This document shows positions 37,320 through 45,071 of a stretch of DNA of 64,000 nucleotides, in pieces; position 1 is the first letter of the stretch, and each line of letters begins with the position of its first letter. The DNA is from Nocardia shimofusensis NBRC 100134 (GTDB lineage: Bacteria > Actinomycetota > Actinomycetes > Mycobacteriales > Mycobacteriaceae). The translations under genes and the position numbers were made by a program. Where the stretch lies: NCBI RefSeq assembly GCF_001613125.1, contig NZ_BDBT01000008.1, positions 124,001 through 188,000 of the forward strand. The letters run 5' to 3'. The notes beneath the pieces are model-generated. The model saw only the letters and a list, made by a program, of their open reading frames with translations. It had not been told where the DNA came from and did not search any database.

Positions 37320-38230
37320 AGATCCGCCACTCCCTTTCGCAACTGCGTCAACCATTGTGCCGCTTCCTCGTCCGACGGCGGCTGCGTGCCTGCCTGCGAC
37401 ACCGCGGGCCAGGAGCCGAGGAACCTGATCCGGGACGTGCGGTGCAGCGCCTTGAGCGCCTCGGCGACCGCTGGATCGTCGAGGTGGCCGACACAGTCGA
37501 GATAGAACCGGTACGCGCCCATACCCGTTCGGGTCGGACGGGATTCGATGCGGGTCAGATCGATACCCCGGGTGGCGAATTCGGCGAAGGCCCGCATGAG
37601 CGAACCGGGCACGTTCGGCAGTTCCAGGACGATGGAGGTGCGATCCGATCCGGTCGGCGCGGGCGCGACGCAGGGGCGGCGGACCAGCACGAACCGGGTC
37701 ACGGCCTGGTCGTGATCGGCCACGCCGGAGGCCAGCGAGATCAGGCCGAGCCGTTGGCCTGCCAGCGTCGTGGACACCGCGGCGTCGGCGTGACCGGCGA
37801 CGACGTCCTCCGCGGCCGCCGCATTGGACGCCGAGGTGTGGATCCGCACCCCCGGCAGCGTTCGCCCGACCCATTCGCGCACCTGCCCCAGCGCGACCGG
37901 GAAGACCGCGAGGGTTCGCACCTCGGAGACGGCCGTGCCCGGCGCGGCCAGGATCTCGAAGGTCACTTCCATCTCGGTCTCGGCCACGATCTGCAGGCGC
38001 GGGCCGACCGCCAGCGAATCCAGCGTGGTCGAGATCGAGCCCTCGATCGAACTCTCGATCGGCACCACGGCGCCCTCGACCTCGCCCCGGCGCACCATCT
38101 CCAGCGCGGCGGGCGGCGACGGGGCCGGGACACGCTCGACCGGCCCGGCGAGGACATTCGCGGACTCGAGTTCGGCCAGAGCCATCTCGGTGAAAGTTCC
38201 GGACGGTCCGAAGTAGGCGATGTGCGGCAC
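37316..38230 (-). CDS. pheA: prephenate dehydratase
   Basis: A 304-aa monofunctional enzyme converting prephenate to phenylpyruvate in phenylalanine synthesis. The dehydratase domain (about residues 1-185) starts HIAYFGPSGTFTEMAL and contains VPIESSIEGSISTTLD and the TRF motif (AVTRFVLV). The ACT domain (about 200-280) has ELPNVPGSLMRAFAEFA and the ESRP motif (LTRIESRPT) for feedback by phenylalanine. It starts with GTG at 38228-38230; no ribosome site is present, but TACAGT lies 7 nt upstream, which predicts a leaderless mRNA. It matches Rv3838c. Confidence 0.96.
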   Translation of the reverse strand: MPHIAYFGPSGTFTEMALAELESANVLAGPVERVPAPSPPAALEMVRRGEVEGAVVPIESSIEGSISTTLDSLAVGPRLQIVAETEMEVTFEILAAPGTAVSEVRTLAVFPVALGQVREWVGRTLPGVRIHTSASNAAAAEDVVAGHADAAVSTTLAGQRLGLISLASGVADHDQAVTRFVLVRRPCVAPAPTGSDRTSIVLELPNVPGSLMRAFAEFATRGIDLTRIESRPTRTGMGAYRFYLDCVGHLDDPAVAEALKALHRTSRIRFLGSWPAVSQAGTQPPSDEEAAQWLTQLRKGVADL

Positions 38231-38237
38231 GCCTTCG

Positions 38238-38243
38238 ACTGTA
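38238..38243 (-). promoter_or_regulatory. -10 element for leaderless pheA mRNA
   Basis: TACAGT on the minus strand ends 7 nt before the pheA GTG. With a start site about 7 nt after the -10, transcription would begin at the start codon. The -35 position (AGACAC near 38266) is weak, as is common for actinobacterial promoters. Confidence 0.6.
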
Positions 38244-38333
38244 TTTGTTTTCCGGTGATCGTGTCTGCGCGGTGTTTGCTTCGCGCGTCCGGAGTGGCCT
38301 CGACCTCTGCCCCGGCCGCAAGCGCGAACCGCC

Positions 38334-38786
38334 TCAGGGTTCGAGGACCGCCAGCGATCTCCGGACCGGTTCCCGGCGGTCGGTCTCGACCGCCAGCAAC
38401 ACGGTGCGCACCGCTTCCACGGCGGGTGGCTTCAGCGCGGTCAGGAAGGCGATGTCGGGCTGGGCGAGGGCAGCGCGAATGTCCTCCCCGCACAACGCCG
38501 CGGCGGTGGCCGCGAGAACAGCCAGGGCGCGAGCGCCATCGGCGGTGCGAGCGATGTAGCCGGTGTCCGCGTGGGCGATGGCAGCCAGGAAACCGGCCAC
38601 TTCGGCGTCGGTGGCGTCGGCGTCGAGCACGGGTTCCGCCGGGTCCGGAGTGGGTGAGCGCACCAGCCCGGCGACGAGGCTGCGGCGCGCGGGGGTGCTG
38701 AGGGTGACCAGGACCGGTTCGTGCGCGGGGCCGTCCGGAAGGGGGAGTGCGTCTGCCACCGGATCACGGTATCTCGCCACGCTCAT
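38334..38786 (-). CDS. conserved hypothetical protein
   Basis: A 150-aa, Ala-rich, mostly helical soluble protein (DATDAEVAGFLAAIAHADTG; LAVLAATAAALCGEDIRAAL). No motif or membrane segment is seen. The ATG at 38784-38786 was chosen for GAGGAG 5-6 nt upstream. It is divergent from the iron-regulated DUF2470 gene, with the IdeR-like box between the two. A role is unknown. Confidence 0.65.
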   Translation of the reverse strand: MSVARYRDPVADALPLPDGPAHEPVLVTLSTPARRSLVAGLVRSPTPDPAEPVLDADATDAEVAGFLAAIAHADTGYIARTADGARALAVLAATAAALCGEDIRAALAQPDIAFLTALKPPAVEAVRTVLLAVETDRREPVRRSLAVLEP

Positions 38787-38876
38787 GTCTCCTCGGGCCG
38801 GTGAATCCACCGCCGCGAGCCCGCGAATCGATCGGACTCGACTCGCCGACAGGGTTGCGGATCACCTCCCCCTCAC

Positions 38877-38895
38877 TTAGCTTAGGTTTACCTAA
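38877..38895 (+). promoter_or_regulatory. IdeR/DtxR-type iron box
   Basis: TTAGCTTAGGTTTACCTAA matches 16 of 19 positions of the recognised IdeR operator TTAGGTTAGGCTAACCTAA. It ends 40 bp before the DUF2470 gene. The probable Mtb counterpart Rv3839 is known as an IdeR-repressed gene, so repression under iron sufficiency is expected. The divergent hypothetical gene could also be affected. Confidence 0.85.
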
Positions 38896-38935
38896 ATAGC
38901 GGCGCCGAACGCCGCCGCACCTTCCGGAGGTCCGC

Positions 38936-39697
38936 ATGCCGACGAAATCGAGTACCTCGCCGAACGCCGCCGAGCGGGTGCGCAGCGCCTGTGCCCACGC
39001 CGAGACCTCGGTCCTCGCGCTCCCCGGCATCGAGCCCACTCCTACCTCGGTCCACCATCTGCGCCGGTGCGGCGACGTGGTGATCGCGGTGCCGACCGGC
39101 TCGGCGGCGGCGCTGACGGCGAAGTCCGGTCCGGCGGGCGCGCCCGCCGTGCTCGAACTCACCGACAACGCGCCGCTGCCACTGCGCGAACCGGTGCGCG
39201 CGCTGGTCTGGTTGCGCGGCGTGGTTCGCACGGTGCCGGAGAACGCCGAGCGGGCGCTGGCCGGCGAGGTGGCCGCGGAGTTCCCGCACCCACAACTGCT
39301 CGACGTGGGCCACGGCGCGACGCTGCTGCGCCTGGTGATCGGCACCGCCGTGCTCGCCGACGCGACCGGCGCCGAATCGGTGCCCGCGGCTCAGGTGCGC
39401 TCGGCCCGGCCCGACCCGTTCTGTCAGATGGAGGCGGCCTGGTTGCAGCACCTCGACGCCGACCACCCCGAGCTCCTCGAACAACTCGCCCGCCGGCTAC
39501 CGCCCCGCCTCCGGACCGGCGAGGTGCGCCCGCTGGCCGTCGACCGCTACGGCCTCACTCTGCGGGTCGAGGGCCACGACGGAGACCACGACGTCCGCCT
39601 GTCCTTCACCGCCCCGGCCGAGGACGTCGAATCGCTGAGCCGGGCCATCCGCACCCTCGCCGGCTGCCCGTTCCTGAACGGCCTGCGCCACAGCTGA
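38936..39697 (+). CDS. DUF2470-domain protein, iron-regulated (Rv3839-like)
   Basis: A 253-aa cytoplasmic protein. The N-terminal part resembles split-barrel haem-oxygenase-like folds (GDVVIAVPTGSAAALTAKSG; LELTDNAPLPLREPVRALVW). The C-terminal part is a DUF2470 domain (about 160-250) with AWLQHLDADHPELLEQLARR and LAVDRYGLTLRVEGHDGDHD. DUF2470 is found in haem-iron utilisation and HugZ-like proteins. GGAGG precedes the ATG by 6 nt. With the iron box just upstream, a role in iron or haem handling is likely; enzymatic activity is not shown. Confidence 0.85.
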   Translation: MPTKSSTSPNAAERVRSACAHAETSVLALPGIEPTPTSVHHLRRCGDVVIAVPTGSAAALTAKSGPAGAPAVLELTDNAPLPLREPVRALVWLRGVVRTVPENAERALAGEVAAEFPHPQLLDVGHGATLLRLVIGTAVLADATGAESVPAAQVRSARPDPFCQMEAAWLQHLDADHPELLEQLARRLPPRLRTGEVRPLAVDRYGLTLRVEGHDGDHDVRLSFTAPAEDVESLSRAIRTLAGCPFLNGLRHS

Positions 39698-39771
39698 CCA
39701 GCGCACGCCCGGTCGGTGTTCGGCCGACCGGCCCGCACACCGCGCCGCCGGCTCCGCCTAGATTCGACGAC

Positions 39772-40866
39772 ATGTCAGCCGACTCGGACGCGCGCCGCCA
39801 CCGGACCGACCCGTCAGCGCCCGAACTCTCCGTACCAGCGCCCACCGCGGGCGAGACATCAGCGCCCGAGCACTCGGGACCGGCGACAGTACCCACTCCT
39901 CCCGGAAGCGACTCACCAGCACCCGGACTTTCAGGACCTGCATCCCCGCGGAGCGAGACAGCAACGCCCGAACTCGCCGAACCGGCACTCACCGGCGGGG
40001 GATCGTCAGCACCCACCACCGGCGAATCGGCGCCGTCCGCACCGGCCGGACCCGAGCGGGTCGGCCGACGGTTGCGGGGGGTGTTCACCGCCCCGGAGCA
40101 GCCGGCTCCCGAGCTGACCGCACGCGAGCGCCTGGGGATCCGGATCGAGATCGTGGTGGTGCTGGCCGTCACCTTCGGGCTGCAGGGTGTGAGCGCGGCG
40201 CTGTCGCTGATCAACAGCGCGCTGTCGCCGGAGGGTGTGAGCGGACGGACGGTCGCGCTCAATGCCTCGCGCTCCGATCACTCGTTCATCGATCTGCTGT
40301 ATCAGCTGGTCGGGGTGGCAAGGTTGGCCGGGTGGGCGGCGCTGGGCCTGTATCTGTTGTGGCGCAGCGGGATCGGGCCCCGGGTGATCGGATTCGCCGT
40401 GCCGAGAACGCGCGCGGATCTGCCGCCCGCTGTGGCGCTGGCCGCACTCATCGGCGTGCCGGGCCTCGGGCTGTACCTGATCGCGCACGCGCTGGGTTTC
40501 AGCGTGACCATCGTGCCCAGCGCCATCGACGACCACTGGTGGCGACTGCCGGTGCTGATCCTGTCGGCGTGCGCGAATTCGGTGGCCGAGGAGGTGCTGG
40601 TCGTCGGCTACCTGCTGACCCGGCTGCGCGCGCTCGGCTGGTCGCCGAATTCGTCGCTGCTGGCCTCGGCGTTGCTGCGCGGCAGCTACCACCTCTACCA
40701 AGGCGTCGGCGGCGGGCTCGGCAATGTGGTGATGGGCCTGATCTTCGGACGGTACTGGCAGCGCACGAACAAGCTCTGGCCGCTGGTGATCGCACACGCG
40801 GTCATCGATGCCGTGGCCTATCTCGGCTACGTCGCGCTGCGCGGGCGGGTGGACTGGCTGCCCTGA
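39772..40866 (+). CDS. CPBP-family intramembrane metalloprotease
   Basis: A 364-aa membrane protein. The first 105 residues are a low-complexity Pro/Ser/Ala tail. About seven helices follow. The CPBP (CAAX protease / bacteriocin-processing) motifs are AEEVLVVGYL (EE pair; the usual EEXXXR Arg is Gly here), GSYHLYQG (His of motif 2) and IAHAVIDAVAY (His of motif 3). The family includes membrane proteases and some inactive members. The ATG at 39772 has TAGATT 7 nt upstream and no Shine-Dalgarno, so the mRNA may be leaderless. Confidence 0.85.
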   Translation: MSADSDARRHRTDPSAPELSVPAPTAGETSAPEHSGPATVPTPPGSDSPAPGLSGPASPRSETATPELAEPALTGGGSSAPTTGESAPSAPAGPERVGRRLRGVFTAPEQPAPELTARERLGIRIEIVVVLAVTFGLQGVSAALSLINSALSPEGVSGRTVALNASRSDHSFIDLLYQLVGVARLAGWAALGLYLLWRSGIGPRVIGFAVPRTRADLPPAVALAALIGVPGLGLYLIAHALGFSVTIVPSAIDDHWWRLPVLILSACANSVAEEVLVVGYLLTRLRALGWSPNSSLLASALLRGSYHLYQGVGGGLGNVVMGLIFGRYWQRTNKLWPLVIAHAVIDAVAYLGYVALRGRVDWLP

Positions 40867-41027
40867 GACGCGGGGCGCGCTGCTGCGGGGCGGTTGCTGC
40901 GGCTTCCCGCCTATCCGGCACCCGCGCGACACCGGCGACGACATGCCGATTCCGGTAACGCGTGAACCCGGTTACGGCGATCCGGTGTAGACCCCTTTTC
41001 CACCCCCGAACAGTAGAGTCGACATCG

Positions 41028-42542
41028 ATGAACGGCGACGACCCCCGCATTGCGCGGACACGCCGGGTGCCGCCGCAGGCAGGTCCCGGAGTGCCCGCTA
41101 CCCCGCCACACCGCCGGGATCCGCACGGGCGCGACCCGTACGGCCCCGGCCCCGCCGATCACCGCGATTCGGCCCCGCCGTACGGTGGCGCGCCACAGCA
41201 GGGGCGGCCACAGCAGCACGGCGGCCCGCAGCGCGGCGCGCACGATCCGCGCCAGGGTGATCCACGCGGTGTCGACCCGCGTCACCAGGGCGCGCGCGGG
41301 CAAGCCGACCGGGGCCGTCCAGGGCAGGCCGGTCCCCCGCAGCGTCACGTCGAACCCACCAAGGTGCTGCGACGCGATCAGCACGCCGCCGACGGGCCGA
41401 TGGCCTACTCGCAGGCGCGAGAGGAGTCGCCCACGCTGGACCGCGGTCCCCGGTACGCGCCGACGCAGCGGCCGGAACCTTTCGCGGACCAGCGCCCTGT
41501 CCAGCAGGCACGCGGACCGCGCCGGACCGTGCCGCCGCCACCCCCTTCGGCTCCGCCGCAGCGCAACGATCCGGCGCCGCGCCCGGCCCGCCGCGCACGC
41601 AAGCGTCATCCGTTCCGCTGGTTCCTGGTCTTACTGCTGGTCCTGCTGATCGGTTCGGTCGCGGGCGTGATCCATCTCGACGGCAAGCTCACCAGGATCG
41701 ACGCGCTGGGCGGTTATCCGGATCGAGTCGGCGATACGCCGGGCACGAACTGGCTGCTGGTGGGCTCGGACGGACGTTCCGGGCTGACCGCCGAGCAGGA
41801 ACAAGAACTCGCCACCGGAGGCGAGGTCGGGCCCGAACGCACCGACACGATCATGCTGGTGCACATCCCGAAATCCGGCGCCACCACGCTGATCAGCCTG
41901 CCGCGCGACTCCTACGTCAGCATTCCCGGTCACGGCCGCGACAAACTGAACGCCTCCTTCGCGCTGGGCGGACCGCAACTGCTGGTGCAGACCGTCGAAG
42001 TCGCCACCGGCTTGCGCATCGACAACTACGCCCAGATCGGTTTCGCCGGTTTCGCCGATGTGGTCGACGCGCTCGACGGTATCGACGTCTGCCTGCCGCA
42101 GGCGATCGACGATCCGCTGGCGGGTATCAACCTGCCCGCGGGCTGCCAGCACCTGGACGGCCCGGAAGCCCTCGGCTTCGTCCGCACCCGCGCCACCGCG
42201 CTCGCCGACGTCGACCGCATGAACAACCAACGGCTGTTCATGTCGGCGCTGTTGCAGAAGGCGACCAGCACGGCGACGCTGGCCAATCCGTTCCGGTTGT
42301 GGCCGCTGGCCTCGGGCGCGGCGAAGTCCCTGACGGTAGACGAGGGCGACCACCTGTGGGATCTGGGCAGGCTCGGCTGGGCGATGCGCGGGGAGACCAT
42401 CGCGACCACCGTGCCGATCGGCGGATTCGACGACGTGTCCGGCAGCGGGAACGTGCTGCTGTGGGACAAGGACAAGGCGGTACCGTTCTTCGAGGCCCTG
42501 GCCGACGACAAGCCGATTCCCGAGGAGCTGCTGACGCGGTAG
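41028..42542 (+). CDS. LytR-CpsA-Psr (LCP) family cell-wall ligase
   Basis: A 504-aa protein. The N-terminal 190 residues are a Pro/Arg/Gln-rich cytoplasmic tail, followed by a membrane helix (about 198-220) and an extracytoplasmic LCP domain (about 245-440) with ERTDTIMLVHIPKSGATTLI, SLPRDSYVSIPG, GFVRTRATALADVDRMNNQR and the conserved Arg/Asp set that binds polyprenyl pyrophosphate. In mycolata, LCP enzymes attach arabinogalactan to peptidoglycan. The ATG at 41028 has TAGAGT 8 nt upstream. It is followed after 9 bp by the first ferritin gene. Confidence 0.92.
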   Translation: MNGDDPRIARTRRVPPQAGPGVPATPPHRRDPHGRDPYGPGPADHRDSAPPYGGAPQQGRPQQHGGPQRGAHDPRQGDPRGVDPRHQGARGQADRGRPGQAGPPQRHVEPTKVLRRDQHAADGPMAYSQAREESPTLDRGPRYAPTQRPEPFADQRPVQQARGPRRTVPPPPPSAPPQRNDPAPRPARRARKRHPFRWFLVLLLVLLIGSVAGVIHLDGKLTRIDALGGYPDRVGDTPGTNWLLVGSDGRSGLTAEQEQELATGGEVGPERTDTIMLVHIPKSGATTLISLPRDSYVSIPGHGRDKLNASFALGGPQLLVQTVEVATGLRIDNYAQIGFAGFADVVDALDGIDVCLPQAIDDPLAGINLPAGCQHLDGPEALGFVRTRATALADVDRMNNQRLFMSALLQKATSTATLANPFRLWPLASGAAKSLTVDEGDHLWDLGRLGWAMRGETIATTVPIGGFDDVSGSGNVLLWDKDKAVPFFEALADDKPIPEELLTR

Positions 42543-42551
42543 CGTTCAGCT

Positions 42552-43091
42552 ATGACCGACAGCACACTCACCGAGGTGTTCCCGGTGTCGCTGCGCGAAC
42601 AGCTGCGGCGCGGGTTCGCCATCGCCCAGCAGTATCTCGCGACCGCGGTCTATTTCGATTCGCGGCGATTACCGCAGCTGGCCGCGCAATGCTATCGACG
42701 CCACGCCCGGCACCGGGAGAACGCGCTGCGCGTCGTGCGATACCTGCTCGACCGCGATCTCGAGGTACGGGTGAGCGGCGTCGACGAGCCGCGCTCGGAA
42801 TTCGAATCCCCGCGCGCGGCGGTGGAGATCCTGCTCGACGCCGAGCGTGTCTTCACCGATGCCTCCACGATGCTGGTCGACACCGCCCGGTCCCAGCGGG
42901 ACTACCTCGGCGAACAGTTCGCCGCGTGGTTCCTCGCCGAGCAGGTGGACAACGTCGCCGCCATGACCACGCTGCTGGACGTCTTCGACCGCGACAACGG
43001 CACGCTGTTCGACGTCGAGGAGTTCGTCGAGCGTGATATGCCCGCCCCGAAAAACGCCGATCCGGCGGCTCCGAAAATCGCAGGTCAGTGA
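42552..43091 (+). CDS. ferritin-like protein with degenerate ferroxidase site
   Basis: A 179-aa paralogue of the BfrB ferritin encoded 100 bp downstream. The fold is clear (QYLATAVYFDSRRLPQLAAQ; DYLGEQFAAWFLAEQVDNVA), but three iron ligands are gone by direct alignment with BfrB: Gly21 for Glu35, His54 for Glu68 and Asn57 for His71. Glu98 and Gln131 remain. It is therefore unlikely to oxidise iron at the classical site. It might form mixed shells with BfrB, as L chains do in animals, or serve another purpose. TAGCGT ends 6 nt before the ATG, overlapping the LCP stop, so a leaderless mRNA is possible. Confidence 0.87.
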   Translation: MTDSTLTEVFPVSLREQLRRGFAIAQQYLATAVYFDSRRLPQLAAQCYRRHARHRENALRVVRYLLDRDLEVRVSGVDEPRSEFESPRAAVEILLDAERVFTDASTMLVDTARSQRDYLGEQFAAWFLAEQVDNVAAMTTLLDVFDRDNGTLFDVEEFVERDMPAPKNADPAAPKIAGQ

Positions 43092-43157
43092 ATCCCCGAT
43101 CCGATGAGACCGTCCTCGGACGATTTCGAAATCATCGGCCGAGCCGCCGACACGAGT

Positions 43158-43176
43158 TTAGGAAACACTAACCTCA
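43158..43176 (+). promoter_or_regulatory. putative IdeR box upstream of bfrB
   Basis: TTAGGAAACACTAACCTCA matches 14 of 19 positions of the IdeR consensus, with both half-site cores (TTAGG, CTAACCT) kept. It lies 17-35 nt before the bfrB start. In mycobacteria IdeR with iron activates bfrB, so it may act as an activator site; activators usually bind further upstream, so its role is uncertain. Confidence 0.6.
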
Positions 43177-43192
43177 ATAAGGGTGCACTTGC

Positions 43193-43780
43193 ATGACAAC
43201 CTCTCTGACCAGCACTAATGTCTGGAATATGTCCAGTCATTCGGAGAGCCCGCACAGCAAATTCCACAGCCTGCTGCACGATCAGATCCGTCACGAATTC
43301 AATGCCGAACACCAGTACATCGCCATCGCGGTCTGGTTCGACAACGCTGACCTTCCGCAGCTGGCGAAACGCTTCTACCGGCAATCGGTGGAAGAGCGCA
43401 ATCATGCGCTGATGATCGTGCGCTACTTCCTCGACCGCGACATCAGTGTCGACATGGCCGGCATCGATTCGGCGAAATCGCACTTCGAGACCGCGCGCGA
43501 GCCGATCGCGCTCGCGCTCGCCCAGGAGCGCACCGTCACCGAGCAGATCGTCCGGCTCGCGAGCACGGCCCGCGAGGAGGGCGACTACCTCGGCGAGCAG
43601 TTCATGCAGTGGTTCCTCAAGGAACAGGTCGAAGAGGTCGCCGCCATGACCACGCTGCTCAACATCGCCGATCGCGCCGGGTCGAATCTGTTCGATCTGG
43701 AAGATTTCGTGGCCAGGGAGATGAGCGGCGTTCCCGACGCGTCGGGCGCACCCTCGGTAGCCGGCGGCTCGGTGGCCTGA
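43193..43780 (+). CDS. bfrB: ferritin BfrB
   Basis: A 195-aa ferritin (non-haem) that oxidises Fe(II) and stores ferric iron in a 24-subunit shell. The four-helix bundle holds all ferroxidase ligands: Glu35 (RHEFNAEHQY), Glu68 and His71 (VEERNHAL), Glu112 (AQERTV) and Gln145 (FLKEQVEEV). The N-terminus carries about 12 extra residues before MSSHSESPH compared with M. tuberculosis BfrB; the ATG at 43193 was kept because an AAGGG sits upstream, but the internal ATG at 43229 is possible. A strong terminator follows. The position matches Rv3841. Confidence 0.95.
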   Translation: MTTSLTSTNVWNMSSHSESPHSKFHSLLHDQIRHEFNAEHQYIAIAVWFDNADLPQLAKRFYRQSVEERNHALMIVRYFLDRDISVDMAGIDSAKSHFETAREPIALALAQERTVTEQIVRLASTAREEGDYLGEQFMQWFLKEQVEEVAAMTTLLNIADRAGSNLFDLEDFVAREMSGVPDASGAPSVAGGSVA

Positions 43781-43851
43781 GGCCATCGCTCGGAGACCGC
43801 CGCTCCATCGGCGGCCATCGAGGCGACTCCCGGCAGGACCCGGACAACGAA

Positions 43852-43883
43852 CAGGCCCGGCTCGTGGTGGCGAGCCGGGCCTG
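43852..43883 (+). terminator. strong hairpin terminator after bfrB
   Basis: A perfect 13-bp stem (CAGGCCCGGCTCG, 43852-43864) with a 6-nt loop (TGGTGG) and its complement at 43871-43883. It lies 72 bp past the bfrB stop and 22 bp before the end of the convergent 18-aa ORF, so it could stop both transcripts. Confidence 0.75.
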
Positions 43884-43904
43884 TCGCGTTCGACGAATCG
43901 AATG

Positions 43905-43961
43905 TCACTCAGCGCTCAGGGAGCTGAGCAGACCGGTGAGCAGACCGAGAATGGCTTCCAT
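43905..43961 (-). CDS. 18-residue amphipathic peptide ORF
   Basis: This ORF encodes MEAILGLLTGLLSSLSAE. Leu/Ile at 4, 5, 7, 8, 11, 12 and 15 fall on one helical face; Glu2, Thr9, Ser13, Ser16 and Glu18 fall on the other. This resembles phenol-soluble-modulin-type or small channel-forming peptides of the mycolata, although I cannot claim homology. AGGG lies 7 nt before the ATG. Upstream are a 68-nt leader, a -10-like TAGGTT (44041-44036) and a palindrome. The ORF is embedded in 310 bp that otherwise has no gene, with a terminator at its far side. The coding status is unproven. Confidence 0.5.
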   Translation of the reverse strand: MEAILGLLTGLLSSLSAE

Positions 43962-44035
43962 GGTGGATCCCTACTTTCCTCATCATTCCGGTCCAGAGGT
44001 TTCCTGTCCCGGCGCCTCCTTGCGGCGACGAGACG

Positions 44036-44072
44036 AACCTAACCCAGGGCCGATGAGAAAACGGTCGTTTTC
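44036..44072 (-). promoter_or_regulatory. putative promoter and operator of the small peptide ORF
   Basis: On the minus strand a perfect palindrome GAAAACGACCGTTTTC (44072-44057) lies 15 bp upstream of a -10-like TAGGTT (44041-44036), so it overlaps the expected -35 position. The region is AT-rich compared with its surroundings. Repressor control at the -35 is a reasonable inference. Confidence 0.5.
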
Positions 44073-44093
44073 ACAAAAATTCTCGCACCGATT

Positions 44094-45014
44094 TCAGCGC
44101 AGCGTGACCTGACGGGACCGCAGTCCGTCCCTGGACCTGCGCTCGTCGGCGGTCAGCTCGGTCCCCGCGGCCAGCGCCTCGGCCAGGCGGGCGCCGAATT
44201 CCCCTGCGGGCGCTTCCCATTCGCTCGGATGCCGCTCGGGATCGAGGTCGAAGACCGGCACCAGCAGGCCGTGCGTGCGGAACGAACCGGCGAAGCGCGA
44301 ACCCTCACCCAGATGCAGCCCGCCTGCCGCGTGCAGCCGCGCCAGCGCCGCCATCAGCTCGTCTTCGCCCTCCGGACGCACCCAGCGCACATGCGCCTTC
44401 TCGCCCGCGTCCACCCACCAGGCGGCGCCGATCGAGTCCGCGCCCAGCGCCAGCCGCGCCGAAGGCATGATCGCCTGCTTGGCCTGCTCGATGGTGGCGG
44501 CCACCTGGGGGTCCGGGGTCACGCCCTCGGGCACCCACCAGTCGAAGTCCTGATGGACGGTGAGTTCGAGGCTCGCCGCCGGATCGAGCACATCGGTCAG
44601 CTTCGGACCGCCCGCGACGCTCTCCACCGAGGTCAGCGAATCGCCCGGCTCCGCCGACTGCGTCCACAGAATCGACGCGGCGAGATCGGACCCAGGATCG
44701 GCGCCGGAGAACTGCACCTGCGCACCGACATAGCCCACCGGCGGCTCACCGGCGCGCACCAGGGCGGCGACCGCGCCCGGCAGCACCGTGCCGAGCACGA
44801 CCTCGCGCTCGGCGGCCACCGAGGCGACCAACGGCAGCGTGCCGGTCGCCGACGGCACGAATTCGCGCAGGGCGACCAGGTCGCATTCGGCGGCCAGGCC
44901 CTCGAACGGCCGGGTCACGCTCCGGGCCGCCTGCTCCAGCGCCGCCTTGCGCTCGGCGAGACGCTGCGCCCGGTTCCCTCCGGGCTTCGGACTGTTGCGC
45001 TTGCTCTTTCCCAC
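44094..45014 (-). CDS. DUF5926-family protein
   Basis: A 306-aa soluble protein starting with a basic tail (MGKSKRNSPKPGGNRAQRLA) and followed by an alpha/beta region with long conserved segments (LAAECDLVALREFVPSATGT; VTPDPQVAATIEQAK; DAGEKAHVRWVRPEGEDELM). It matches the actinobacterial DUF5926 family as I recall it; no function is known. The basic tail recalls preprotein-translocase-associated proteins, but no Cys metal motif is present. The GTG at 45012-45014 has TAGTTT 8 nt upstream, so a nearly leaderless message is likely. Confidence 0.8.
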   Translation of the reverse strand: MGKSKRNSPKPGGNRAQRLAERKAALEQAARSVTRPFEGLAAECDLVALREFVPSATGTLPLVASVAAEREVVLGTVLPGAVAALVRAGEPPVGYVGAQVQFSGADPGSDLAASILWTQSAEPGDSLTSVESVAGGPKLTDVLDPAASLELTVHQDFDWWVPEGVTPDPQVAATIEQAKQAIMPSARLALGADSIGAAWWVDAGEKAHVRWVRPEGEDELMAALARLHAAGGLHLGEGSRFAGSFRTHGLLVPVFDLDPERHPSEWEAPAGEFGARLAEALAAGTELTADERRSRDGLRSRQVTLR

Positions 45015-45071
45015 GAGCGCACAAACTACACGGCAGCCGCCGTGACGCGGACAACGCGCCCGGCATGCCGA

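Noticed and set aside
40929..40990. GGTAAC/GGTTAC inverted repeat upstream of the LCP gene
   Set aside because: The arms match only partly and the spacing is not symmetrical with any promoter element.
43229..43780. Internal ATG as the true bfrB start
   Set aside because: It would give a more usual length, but no ribosome site precedes it, while AAGGG precedes the upstream ATG. Kept as an alternative.
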